Positions 9,946 to 18,900 of a stretch of 64,000 nt of DNA are shown one piece after another. The stretch is taken from the NCBI GenBank assembly GCA_964403075.1, contig CAYOEV010000004.1, positions 71,837-135,836 of the forward strand, given 5' to 3'. The position numbers and the translations under genes were made by a program. Origin of the DNA: CAYOEV01 sp964403075 (GTDB lineage Bacteria > Bacteroidota > Bacteroidia > Cytophagales > Cyclobacteriaceae). The notes beneath the pieces are model-generated. The model searched no databases. It was not told the DNA's origin and was given only the letters and a program-made list of their open reading frames with translations. Numbering within the stretch: position 1 is the first letter of the stretch; every line of letters starts with the position of its first letter.

Positions 9946-11370
9946 ATGAAGAATTGGTGGATTGTTGCATGTGTAAGTGTTCTAAGCGGCATGACGGGTG
10001 GTGCCACGGTTTGGTTACTGAGCTCTAGAGAACAACCTCAGCCCACGTCGCAGGATCGCGTGGAAATGTATCGAACGAATATGCCGCTTCATGGAAAGGT
10101 CTCAGCCATTGATCAGAATTTTGTAGAAGCCTCTCAAGCTTCAACAGCCAGCGTTGTTTTTATACAGACCACCAGTGCACTTGAATATAGATCAGGTGGA
10201 TTTCTCGATTGGTTTTTTGAGCCGCGATCTTCCGCCCGTACATCCAGCGGCTCGGGCGTAATCTTCACTCAGGATGGTTATATCATGACCAATAACCATG
10301 TGATTGACGACGCCGATCAAATAAGGGTTATCACGGGTAAGCGTTCATATGATGCCAAGCTCATAGGTACAGACCCTTCAACGGATTTGGCGGTAATTAA
10401 AATTGAGGCGGAAGCGCTGCCGACGATTGAAGTCGGCGACTCGGACGATGTAGCCGTGGGTGAATGGGTGCTGGCCGTAGGCAATCCTTTCAATCTCACC
10501 TCTACGGTTACTGCCGGAATTGTCAGTGCCAAGGGGAGAAATCTCAACATCTTGCGAGATAAATTCCCTATTGAATCCTTTATACAAACGGATGCTGCAA
10601 TAAATCCTGGCAATAGTGGGGGTGCTTTGGTGGATGTGCAGGGCAGACTGGTTGGTATCAATACGGCCATTCTTAGTAAAACCGGATCTTATGCAGGTTA
10701 TGGATTTGCGGTTCCTGTAAACATCGTGAAAAAGGTGTTTAAGGACATCCGCCAATACGGGGAGGTACAAAAAGCCTACCTGGGTGCAGACTACCTGGAT
10801 GTGGACACTGAAATCAGTGATCGGCTGGATCTGGAAGATTTGAATGGCGTTGTCATCGCGGAAGTTCAGAAAGACGCAGCAGCAGCTAAGGCTGGGTTAG
10901 TACCAGGGGATGTCATTCATAAAATCAATGGGTTGCTCGTGGCCGATCGTGCCACGATTGAGGAGGTCTTGGGTAATAAATACCCAGGCGATAAAGTGTC
11001 TTTGGAAATCGTTCGTAAGGGTAAAACAATTCAAAAAACATTGACCCTTACCAATCGCGAAGGGGGTACAGATTTACTCAAAAAAGAAGTCTTTGTAAGT
11101 CAGGAACTGGAGGCTACGTTTGAAACCGTATCAAAGATGGAACAAAACTATTATGGCATCAAGTCCGGGGTGCGGGTGCTGGAAGTTCAGCGTGATGGTT
11201 TTTTTGACCGACTGGAAATTCCTGAAGGATTTATTATTACTCAAATAGAAAATGTAGCCATTGAAGAACCTAAAGAATTGGGTGAGATACTCACTCGTGT
11301 GCGTGGGCGTGTGCGCATTTACGGTATTGACAAAAACGGCAGAAAAGTTTATTACCCGTTCTACTTTTAA
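9946..11370 (+). CDS. htrA: HtrA/Deg-family periplasmic serine protease
   Basis: A 474-residue trypsin-like protease with an N-terminal hydrophobic anchor or signal (about residues 4-25). The triad is visible: His118 (MTNNHVID), Asp147 (PSTDLAVIKI) and Ser224 (NPGNSGGALVD). A PDZ domain follows (about 285-370; GLVPGDVIHKINGL) and a degenerate second one (about 390-470). Deg proteases cut or refold damaged envelope proteins. Its last codons overlap the end of convergent dnaA by 4 bases. Either DegP- or DegS-like assignment is possible; the two PDZ-like regions favour the DegP/DegQ type. Confidence 0.95.
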   Translation: MKNWWIVACVSVLSGMTGGATVWLLSSREQPQPTSQDRVEMYRTNMPLHGKVSAIDQNFVEASQASTASVVFIQTTSALEYRSGGFLDWFFEPRSSARTSSGSGVIFTQDGYIMTNNHVIDDADQIRVITGKRSYDAKLIGTDPSTDLAVIKIEAEALPTIEVGDSDDVAVGEWVLAVGNPFNLTSTVTAGIVSAKGRNLNILRDKFPIESFIQTDAAINPGNSGGALVDVQGRLVGINTAILSKTGSYAGYGFAVPVNIVKKVFKDIRQYGEVQKAYLGADYLDVDTEISDRLDLEDLNGVVIAEVQKDAAAAKAGLVPGDVIHKINGLLVADRATIEEVLGNKYPGDKVSLEIVRKGKTIQKTLTLTNREGGTDLLKKEVFVSQELEATFETVSKMEQNYYGIKSGVRVLEVQRDGFFDRLEIPEGFIITQIENVAIEEPKELGEILTRVRGRVRIYGIDKNGRKVYYPFYF

Positions 11371-12743
11371 AGCACGGGGTTACGCATTTTCAATTTCTTT
11401 TTTAGCTCGTCTACCGCGAATCGGAATTTGGTATCAGTATCTATCATGTCATTGACTGATTGCACGGCATGAATGACCGTACTGTGGTCTCTTCCTCCGA
11501 AGTGATGGCCAATAGACTTCAAGGAATGATTGGTGTAATCCTTTGAAAAGTACATGGCTACCTGACGGGCAATGACAATTTCTTTTTTGCGTGTCTTGGC
11601 CTTAAGGTCTTCCTGATTTACACTAAAATAATCGGAGACCGTTTTCTGTATGTAATCAATACCTACCTCTGAATCGATTTCCTTGACGATATTTTTCAAT
11701 ACTTTTTTCGCCAATTCCAAGTTTATTTCAGTCCTTGTCAGCGAGGCATGTGCGATTAAAGAAACGATGACCCCTTCTAATTCGCGAATATTGGTATCTA
11801 CGGTGTAGGCAATGTATTCAAGGACCTGACTCGGTATGTGGATGCCATCGGCCTGCAGTTTCTTGGCGATAATGGCCATCCGGGTTTCGAAGTCCGGATA
11901 GGTTAAGTCTGCGGTAAGGCCCCACTTGAACCGGGAAACCAATCTCTCCTGAAGCCCTTTCAAATCTTTTGGCGCGCAATCTGAAGTCATGATGATCTGC
12001 TTGCCGGCCTGATGGAGATGGTTGAAGATATGAAAGAAAATTTCCTGCGTTTTCTCCTTATCCTTCAAAAACTGCACATCGTCGATGATCAAAACATCGA
12101 TCTCCCTGAAATAACTGATAAAATCCTGGATGTTGTTATTCTTAAGCGAATCAATGAATTGGTTGGTAAACTTTTCCGATGCCACATACACGGTTTTCTT
12201 ATCGGGATGCTGCCGGCTGATGTCGTTTCCTATGGCCTGTACCAGGTGCGTTTTGCCTAAACCTACACCTCCGTAAATCATCAGCGGATTAAAAGAAGTT
12301 ACACCCGGTTTTTTTGCAACGGCATATCCTGCCGATCGTGCCAACCTATTGCAGTCTCCTTCAACGAAAGAATCAAAAACATAGGCCTGATTCAGGGCCG
12401 TGGACTGACTCATCTGTCGATAGAAAGCAGCATTTTTGGGTTCTTCATTTTTGGTCTCTTTGTTACCGGAAGCCAACGTCATTCCGTTAGCGCCTTCTTC
12501 GGCCATCCGCAGCGAATACTCAAGTTGGCCATTGGTCCCTAATTCTGCACCAATGGCTGTTTGCAGTAAGTCGACATAGTTTTCTTCCAGCCACTCATAG
12601 AAAAATCTGCTGGGGACGGAGATGGTCAGTACGGAGTCCTGAAGTGCTATCGGAACGATGGGCTCAAACCAGGTTTTAAAACTTTGGGCCGGGATTTGTT
12701 CCCGGATAATACCCAAACAGTTATTCCATACTTTTTCGTGCAT
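11367..12743 (-). CDS. dnaA: DnaA, chromosomal replication initiator
   Basis: A 458-residue AAA+ initiator. Domain I starts VWNNCLGIIREQIPAQSFKT. Walker A GGVGLGKTHL begins at residue 158, Walker B is VLIIDDVQFL, and the C-terminal helix-turn-helix carries the DnaA signature GGRDHSTVIHA. It binds DnaA boxes and melts the origin. The stop codon shares a TTAA tetramer with the convergent protease gene. In the upstream 235 bases I see an AAATCGATTT palindrome (12775-12784) and a CCTTTT/AAAAGG hairpin, but no cluster of DnaA boxes, and dnaN is not adjacent. So the replication origin is not shown to be here. Confidence 0.98.
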   Translation of the reverse strand: MHEKVWNNCLGIIREQIPAQSFKTWFEPIVPIALQDSVLTISVPSRFFYEWLEENYVDLLQTAIGAELGTNGQLEYSLRMAEEGANGMTLASGNKETKNEEPKNAAFYRQMSQSTALNQAYVFDSFVEGDCNRLARSAGYAVAKKPGVTSFNPLMIYGGVGLGKTHLVQAIGNDISRQHPDKKTVYVASEKFTNQFIDSLKNNNIQDFISYFREIDVLIIDDVQFLKDKEKTQEIFFHIFNHLHQAGKQIIMTSDCAPKDLKGLQERLVSRFKWGLTADLTYPDFETRMAIIAKKLQADGIHIPSQVLEYIAYTVDTNIRELEGVIVSLIAHASLTRTEINLELAKKVLKNIVKEIDSEVGIDYIQKTVSDYFSVNQEDLKAKTRKKEIVIARQVAMYFSKDYTNHSLKSIGHHFGGRDHSTVIHAVQSVNDMIDTDTKFRFAVDELKKKLKMRNPVL

Positions 12744-12966
12744 TCTTGGTGATTTATAACAACTTCAAAATCGAAAATCGATTTCCCTTTTCTGAAAAGG
12801 CGGATGACAAAACTGCGCCAAAAAAAATGAAAAAAAAATGGGTTTAAGACTTGACTTTTTCCAATCCTGTTTTGTGGTTTATATTGACGTATTTCCTCTA
12901 AAAAATCTTTAAAAAATACAAAGCGTTATCTCTGACTGTACCCTTTAAGGCTGCCTCCTTTCTGGT

Positions 12967-12974
12967 TATATTTG
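12967..12974 (+). promoter_or_regulatory. Bacteroidota -7 box (TATATTTG) directly before the mutA start
   Basis: TATATTTG matches the Bacteroidota -7 consensus TAnnTTTG exactly. A TTTA at 12944-12947 lies 19 bases upstream, the right distance for a weak -33 element (TTTG consensus). The mutA ATG starts only 4 bases after the box, so transcription would begin at or near the start codon. This gives either a leaderless mRNA or a longer leader with a later start codon. Confidence 0.5.
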
Positions 12975-12978
12975 CGCG

Positions 12979-13908
12979 ATGTTTAGTGAACCATTCAATC
13001 TCAAGGAATTCAAGGCAACGACTTACTCCGAGTGGCTGGAAGAAGCCACCGCACAGCTTAAAGGTGCATCTCCCGAAGATCAATTGACCTGGTCGGCTTG
13101 GGAAGGCATCGAACTGCATCCTTATTACGATGGGGAAATTGCCAGAAATCTGGCCTATTTAGGTGCTTTTGCGCAGCGCGCCCACCCCTGGCAATTACTG
13201 GAATACCTGACGGTGGAAGATGGCCAAAAGGCCAATGAGCAAGCAATGGATGCGTTAAATATGGGGGCCGAGGGAGTGATTTTTGATCTACTTTCCCCTG
13301 TCGAACTTCAGGAGTTGATCAAAGGCATTGATTTTTCGGCCTGCCGTGTGGTGCTCATTGCAGACAACTTGCGGGAGGCTGACCGGGCGTTCATTAGCGA
13401 CCATGGAATCATTTTTTTGGGCCCATCAACCGAGACCAGTGGGGGTCTCATCGATGACGGATCTGGAGACCCATTGGATCGCTCTGTGGCTTTGGTTCGA
13501 AACTGGTACAATCACGGAGTTAAGCCCTTTTTCCTGTTGTCGGCCGGTCCAGATTTTTTTCATGAGTTGGCGCGTATTCGGGCCATGCGTTACCTGATTA
13601 ATCGTCTGGCAGTCCTTGGAAACATGAATCTGGATCCTTCAGAAGTGCACATCCATGTAACGCCTCAGCCGAGTGATGATCGGGTGGAGAATTGGTTTTA
13701 CCACAGTTCCATTGGACTGGCAGCATTGCTGGGGGGGGCAGATAGCCTTTCGTTCAGGGCTTCCGAATACCCACGTATTTCCCGGAATGTGGGCAACCTT
13801 CTTCGGGAGGAGAGTAAATTGACGCAGGCACACGACTACACCCTCGGAAGCTATTTTATTGATTATTTGACAGACCAAATCATTCAGAGACTATGGCAAA
13901 AGCTTTAG
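12979..13908 (+). CDS. mutA: Methylmalonyl-CoA mutase small subunit, shortened
   Basis: A 309-residue protein that starts like mutase small subunits: FKATTYSEWLEEATAQLKGA, then LTWSAWEGIELHPYY. It ends with the barrel tail YTLGSYFIDYLTDQIIQRLW. Family members are usually about 450-630 residues, so part of the TIM barrel and the whole cobalamin-binding domain are missing. The small subunit is non-catalytic in the MutAB heterodimer and supports the large subunit. It overlaps mutB by 16 bases, which fits translational coupling. The mutase interconverts succinyl-CoA and (R)-methylmalonyl-CoA. Both ends align with the family, so an internal contraction is more likely than a frameshift. Confidence 0.85.
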   Translation: MFSEPFNLKEFKATTYSEWLEEATAQLKGASPEDQLTWSAWEGIELHPYYDGEIARNLAYLGAFAQRAHPWQLLEYLTVEDGQKANEQAMDALNMGAEGVIFDLLSPVELQELIKGIDFSACRVVLIADNLREADRAFISDHGIIFLGPSTETSGGLIDDGSGDPLDRSVALVRNWYNHGVKPFFLLSAGPDFFHELARIRAMRYLINRLAVLGNMNLDPSEVHIHVTPQPSDDRVENWFYHSSIGLAALLGGADSLSFRASEYPRISRNVGNLLREESKLTQAHDYTLGSYFIDYLTDQIIQRLWQKL

Positions 13909-15956
13909 ACCAACTCAAGCAGTTGGGTTATCGAGAAGCCCATGAAGAGGCTGGCCAATGGTTGCCGCATGCGCGTTTTTCTGCTGGTATTGCGCCTTAC
14001 TTGAGGGGCCCCTATGCCACCATGTACGCGTCACGTCCCTGGACCATTAGGCAATACGCCGGCTTCTCCACAGCAGAAGAGTCTAACGCCTTTTATCGCC
14101 GCAATCTTGCTGCAGGACAAAAGGGCTTGTCGGTTGCCTTCGATCTGGCTACGCATCGTGGCTATGACAGTGACCATGCACGGGTGGTAGGAGATGTAGG
14201 TAAGGCGGGTGTGGCCATCGATTCAGTGGAGGACATGAAGGTCCTATTCGACCAGATTCCATTGAATGAGATGTCGGTATCTATGACCATGAACGGGGCA
14301 GTGATTCCAATCATGGCTTTTTACATTGTAGCCGCGGAAGAGGCAGGCGTGGCACCGGATCAACTCATAGGTACCATACAAAATGATATTTTAAAAGAAT
14401 TCATGGTGCGCAATACCTACATCTATCCTCCTCAGCCTTCCATGCATCTGATCACAGACATTTTCAGGTACACCTCCGAGTACATGCCCAAGTTCAACTC
14501 TATAAGTATCAGCGGATACCACATGCACGAGGCCGGGGCTTCGGCAGCGGTGGAGTTGGCTTTTACCATTGCCGATGGATTGGAGTACATTCGGGCAGGC
14601 ATTGCTGCCGGCATTCCCATTGACAAGTTTGCCCCCCGTTTGTCATTCTTTTGGGGCATCGGGATGAATTTCATCAACGAGGTGGCCAAGATGCGTGCCG
14701 CTCGTCTTTTGTGGGCCAAGGTGATCCGCAAGTTTGATCCTGAAAACCCGAAGTCGATGGCGTTGCGGACGCACTCGCAGACATCGGGTTACAGTTTGAC
14801 CGCCCAGGATCCGTACAACAATGTGGCCCGAACGGCCATTGAAGCCATGGCGGCAGTTTTTGGTCACACCCAGTCGATGCACACCAATGCATTGGATGAG
14901 GCCATGGCTCTCCCCACGGACCACTCAGCCAAGATTGCCCGTGATACGCAGTTATACCTCCAACAGCAACCCCGAATTACGCAGGTGGTAGATCCTTTTG
15001 GAGGTGCGCATGTTTTTGAGGAACGTACCTGGCAGATTGCCAATGAGGCGTGGGACATCTTGCGTGAGGTAGAAGAAATGGGAGGTATGGCCAAAGCCAT
15101 CGAGGCAGGCTACCCTAAAATGCGCATCGAGGAAGATGCCGCCCGTAAACAGGCGCGCATTGACAGTGGACAGGAGGTCATTGTGGGTGTAAATAAATAC
15201 CTTCCTGACAGTCCGACCAAAATTGATGTGCTTGAAGTGGACAACCAAAAAGTGCGCAAGCAGCAGTTGGCAAGATTACAGAAGCTTAAAGAGGCACGTG
15301 ATGCAACTGCGGTAAAGAAGGCTTTGGATTGTATAGAGGAAGCCGCACGCGAAGCAAATGGCAACCTACTTGCATCGGCTGTGGATGCAGCAAGGGTGCG
15401 TGCCACCTTAGGCGAAATCTCTATGGCGTTGGAAAAGGTCTATGGCCGTTACCAGGCCATCAATCGATCGGTAAGTGGCGTTTATGCTTCGGCCATACAT
15501 CAAGACAAGAGTTTCTTGCGGGCGCGAGAGCTGTCGGATGCTTTTGCCGAACTGGAGGGGCGACGGCCACGGATACTTATTGCCAAGATGGGACAGGATG
15601 GGCACGACCGTGGTGCGAGGGTAATTGCCACCGCTTTCGCCGACATAGGTTTTGACGTTGACATCGGCCCCCTATTCCAGACACCTGAAGAAGCAGCCAA
15701 ACAGGCCATGGAAAATGATGTGCACATCATAGGAGCGAGTAGTTTGGCGGGAGGGCATAAAACACTTGTTCCGCAGTTGGTGGAAACACTGCGTGCGCAA
15801 GGAACTGAAGACATACTGGTAGTGGCTGGAGGAGTAATACCGGAGCAAGACTACGATTTTTTAAAATCCCGAGGGGTAGCTGCCGTGTTTGGACCTGGAA
15901 CTGTGATCGCCAAGGCGGCCATTGAAATTTTGGATGATTTGATGGAGAAGGTTTAA
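13893..15956 (+). CDS. mutB: Methylmalonyl-CoA mutase large (catalytic) subunit
   Basis: A 687-residue B12-dependent enzyme for succinyl-CoA / methylmalonyl-CoA isomerisation (propionate metabolism). The TIM barrel has the signatures RPWTIRQYAGFSTAEESN, FDLATHRGYDSDH, and RTHSQTSGYSLTAQDPYNN. The C-terminal cobalamin domain has the DxHxxG motif DGHDRG (His about residue 570) and GASSLAGGHKTLVP. Length is standard, slightly short. It starts 16 bases inside the end of mutA. No MeaB chaperone or epimerase gene is nearby. The next gene (TPR-CHAT) starts 20 bases downstream. Confidence 0.97.
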   Translation: MAKALDQLKQLGYREAHEEAGQWLPHARFSAGIAPYLRGPYATMYASRPWTIRQYAGFSTAEESNAFYRRNLAAGQKGLSVAFDLATHRGYDSDHARVVGDVGKAGVAIDSVEDMKVLFDQIPLNEMSVSMTMNGAVIPIMAFYIVAAEEAGVAPDQLIGTIQNDILKEFMVRNTYIYPPQPSMHLITDIFRYTSEYMPKFNSISISGYHMHEAGASAAVELAFTIADGLEYIRAGIAAGIPIDKFAPRLSFFWGIGMNFINEVAKMRAARLLWAKVIRKFDPENPKSMALRTHSQTSGYSLTAQDPYNNVARTAIEAMAAVFGHTQSMHTNALDEAMALPTDHSAKIARDTQLYLQQQPRITQVVDPFGGAHVFEERTWQIANEAWDILREVEEMGGMAKAIEAGYPKMRIEEDAARKQARIDSGQEVIVGVNKYLPDSPTKIDVLEVDNQKVRKQQLARLQKLKEARDATAVKKALDCIEEAAREANGNLLASAVDAARVRATLGEISMALEKVYGRYQAINRSVSGVYASAIHQDKSFLRARELSDAFAELEGRRPRILIAKMGQDGHDRGARVIATAFADIGFDVDIGPLFQTPEEAAKQAMENDVHIIGASSLAGGHKTLVPQLVETLRAQGTEDILVVAGGVIPEQDYDFLKSRGVAAVFGPGTVIAKAAIEILDDLMEKV

Positions 15957-15976
15957 ATACTTATTTTTAATTACTT

Positions 15977-18900
15977 GTGAATAAAAACTGTAAGATGAAT
16001 TTAACAAAGGTGCTCTGTATAGCCATTTTTTGGCTTATTGGTACGCAAGTGCCAGTGATGGCTCAATACGACAAATATCTGGAAAAGGCGGAGGAATATT
16101 ATAAAGCAGGCGATTATGCGCCGGCTGCGAGCCGGATCGACAAGATGAAAAAGAAGGTGATCAAAAAGCTGGGGGACAAAAATCCGTACCTGGCTGTGAT
16201 GCTGATTCGGGAAGCTAAGATAAAATGGGCGCAGGGCATCCTCACTGAAGTAGTTCCCCTAGTTGAGCAAAGCGTACAGATGAGCAATGAACTCACTAGA
16301 GGAGCGTCCACTGAGCATGCCTTTATTTTGAAAGAGGCGGCCGAAGTCCTGATTCAATACGGACATATGGTAAAAGCCGAAACTTACCTGGATGAAGCAG
16401 AGACTGTATTAAAGAACAACGACGCGTACATCGAAGATTTGGCGGCGTCTATGGAGGTTTCCAGGGCAAAGATCGCTGTGGGAAAAGGTTATTACACAGA
16501 GGCCGTAAAGCAGATAGATGCACGACTTGATTATTTCAAAAAAAGGGCAGAATTGGATGAAGGCAAGCGTGATTTGCGGGAGGAGCGAATGGAAGAATAT
16601 GCAGATCTACTTATCTTAAAAGCACATGCCACCGCCTTGAAAGGTGATCTTAGGGAAGCAGACAGATTGTTTGAGCAGGTCAATGCACCTTGGATCAAGA
16701 AAAATCTGGATGATTCGCATGTCTTGTACGGGTATAACTTTTATCTACTTGCCAACATACTCGAAAAGCAGGGGATCGTGGCCGACGTCTTGGCTGAGCG
16801 TTATGAATATGCCTGGACCGAGGCACAGCGCAAATACAACAACCAACACTGGATGGTGCTGAAAATGGAGCAGGAGTTATTGGCTGCGCTTTTTCGTGCA
16901 AACAAGCGAGGAAAGTTCAATAACCTGGAAGGTATTCACAAAAAGACCCTGAAGGAATTTGGCAAAAAAAGTATTCACAGCCTATCCAGAGACATTATAA
17001 GTCTCCGTTATGACATCATCGACCAGTCCTTCAAAGGAGTGGAGCAAAGACTTAATAAAATCTTGACTGACCCTGTTCTCCCGGCCAATCATCTGCTGAG
17101 GGTGGAAGTGCTGAATATGGCCAAAAATGTAGCACTGCTCACCCAGCAAAGGGACAATGTACTGGGTTATTTTTCAGCTATTTTAAAGATTAATAAAGAG
17201 ACACTTGGCGAGGACGCCCCGGAATACCACCTCTCGCTGTTAAGGCAGGCCAATTATTTTGTAGATTTTACCGACAAATTTGATTCAGCTTCTTTAGTGT
17301 ATCTGGAGAGTTGGTATGGTAAGGTAGAACCTGAAATTACCACCAAGCACCCCGATTACCTGGAAACCGTGAACCATCTGGCTTCATTTTATGAGGAAAC
17401 AGATGATTACAAACTAGCGAGCAAACTGCTAGACGATGCCCTTCGGGCAGCCCAGGATAAATACGACAATAAGGACATCGCCTATGCGCTGGAATTGGAA
17501 AAGATTGCCAATCTCAGAATTAAAATTGGGCAGTATGAAGAGTCAGAAAAGCTACTGAATGAATGTATCCAGATTTTACAGGATACGAAGATTGCAGCAG
17601 ACATCGCAGACAGTTACATGGTGGGGGCGCTTCTCACGCAGGCCAAGTTGCTGGCCATTAAAGGTGAGTATGACGAGGCGGATGACAATTTGTGGTCTTC
17701 TGAGAAATTGCAGAGTAAAAGTATCCTCACCCTTGAAACGGCTGGTTTGGACCATGCCGATGACAAGGCCAGTCTTTACTTAAGCGTGGGTCAGTTTGGA
17801 CGTGCGCAGGAGTTGCTGTTGGAGTCTATCGCTTTGAAGGAAGACAGATTTGGTAAAGACAGTCGGCAGCTGATTGCCCCGCTTATTCTGGAAGGCCGTT
17901 TGAATTTGGTGAAAGGGGATTATCAAAAGGCGGAAGAGGATACCCGAAGATCCCTTACCATCGCCATGGATTTATTTGGTGGCGAATCCACCAAGATTGT
18001 ACCGGCCAAGTTGATGTTGGCAGACATCTACATTGCAATTGGCGATTACGAGAAGGCTGAACAGCAGTTAAGGGAGAGTATTGCCATTCAGAAGGCGAGA
18101 TTTGGTGAGGATCACATTGATGTGGGTAAATCTATTTCTCAGTTGGCGCTGGTCAAGTTTTATGAGGGAGATCCCATTGAAGAGACCCAGCCGGTATTTG
18201 AGCAATCCGAAAAAATCATTGGCAAAAAATTAGGCAGCAACAATCCAACCTACGCGGAAATTCTTAAAAACATGGCCATAGCGAACATTTCTGCCGGAAA
18301 CTACGGCGTGGCCACTTCTTACCTCAATGCGGCTGAGAAGGTATGGGCAGACCGCATTAAACCCAGAAACAATATAAACGCTGCCTCGGTCTCGGTATTG
18401 AAAGGGGACATTGCCTACCGGCAACGTAAGTACAAGGAGGCGGAAAATTATTACAAAGATGGTCTCAAACGCTACAAAAGGACGTTGAGTGACGAACACC
18501 CAGAGTATACACGCGTTCAGGCTAAGCTTGGCAGAACCTATTACATGCAGGGCGACTGGAAGAACGCACAAAGTTTGATGGAAGAGGTACTGGTCAATTA
18601 TACGGCCTTTATAGAGCAGTATTTCCCGGCCCTGTCTGAGCGTGAAAAGGCAAAATACTGGAATACAGTCAAGCCAAACTACGAATTTTACAATACCCTG
18701 GTCGTCTCAAAAATGGACAATCCTGCTTATGTGAGTCAAATCTATAACAATGCCCTGCTGACCAAAGGGCTTTTGTTAAGTACTTCGATCAAAGTGCGAC
18801 AACGAATCATGGGTTCTAACGATGCGGAGCTGATTCAGATGTATACCGATTGGGTGGCTAAAAAGGAGTTGCTAACAGTAGCGCTGTCCATGAATCAGGA

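Noticed and set aside
12744..12978. Possible replication origin upstream of dnaA
   Set aside because: No cluster of DnaA boxes is visible, and dnaN is not next to dnaA. The AT-rich stretch and the small palindromes are not enough.
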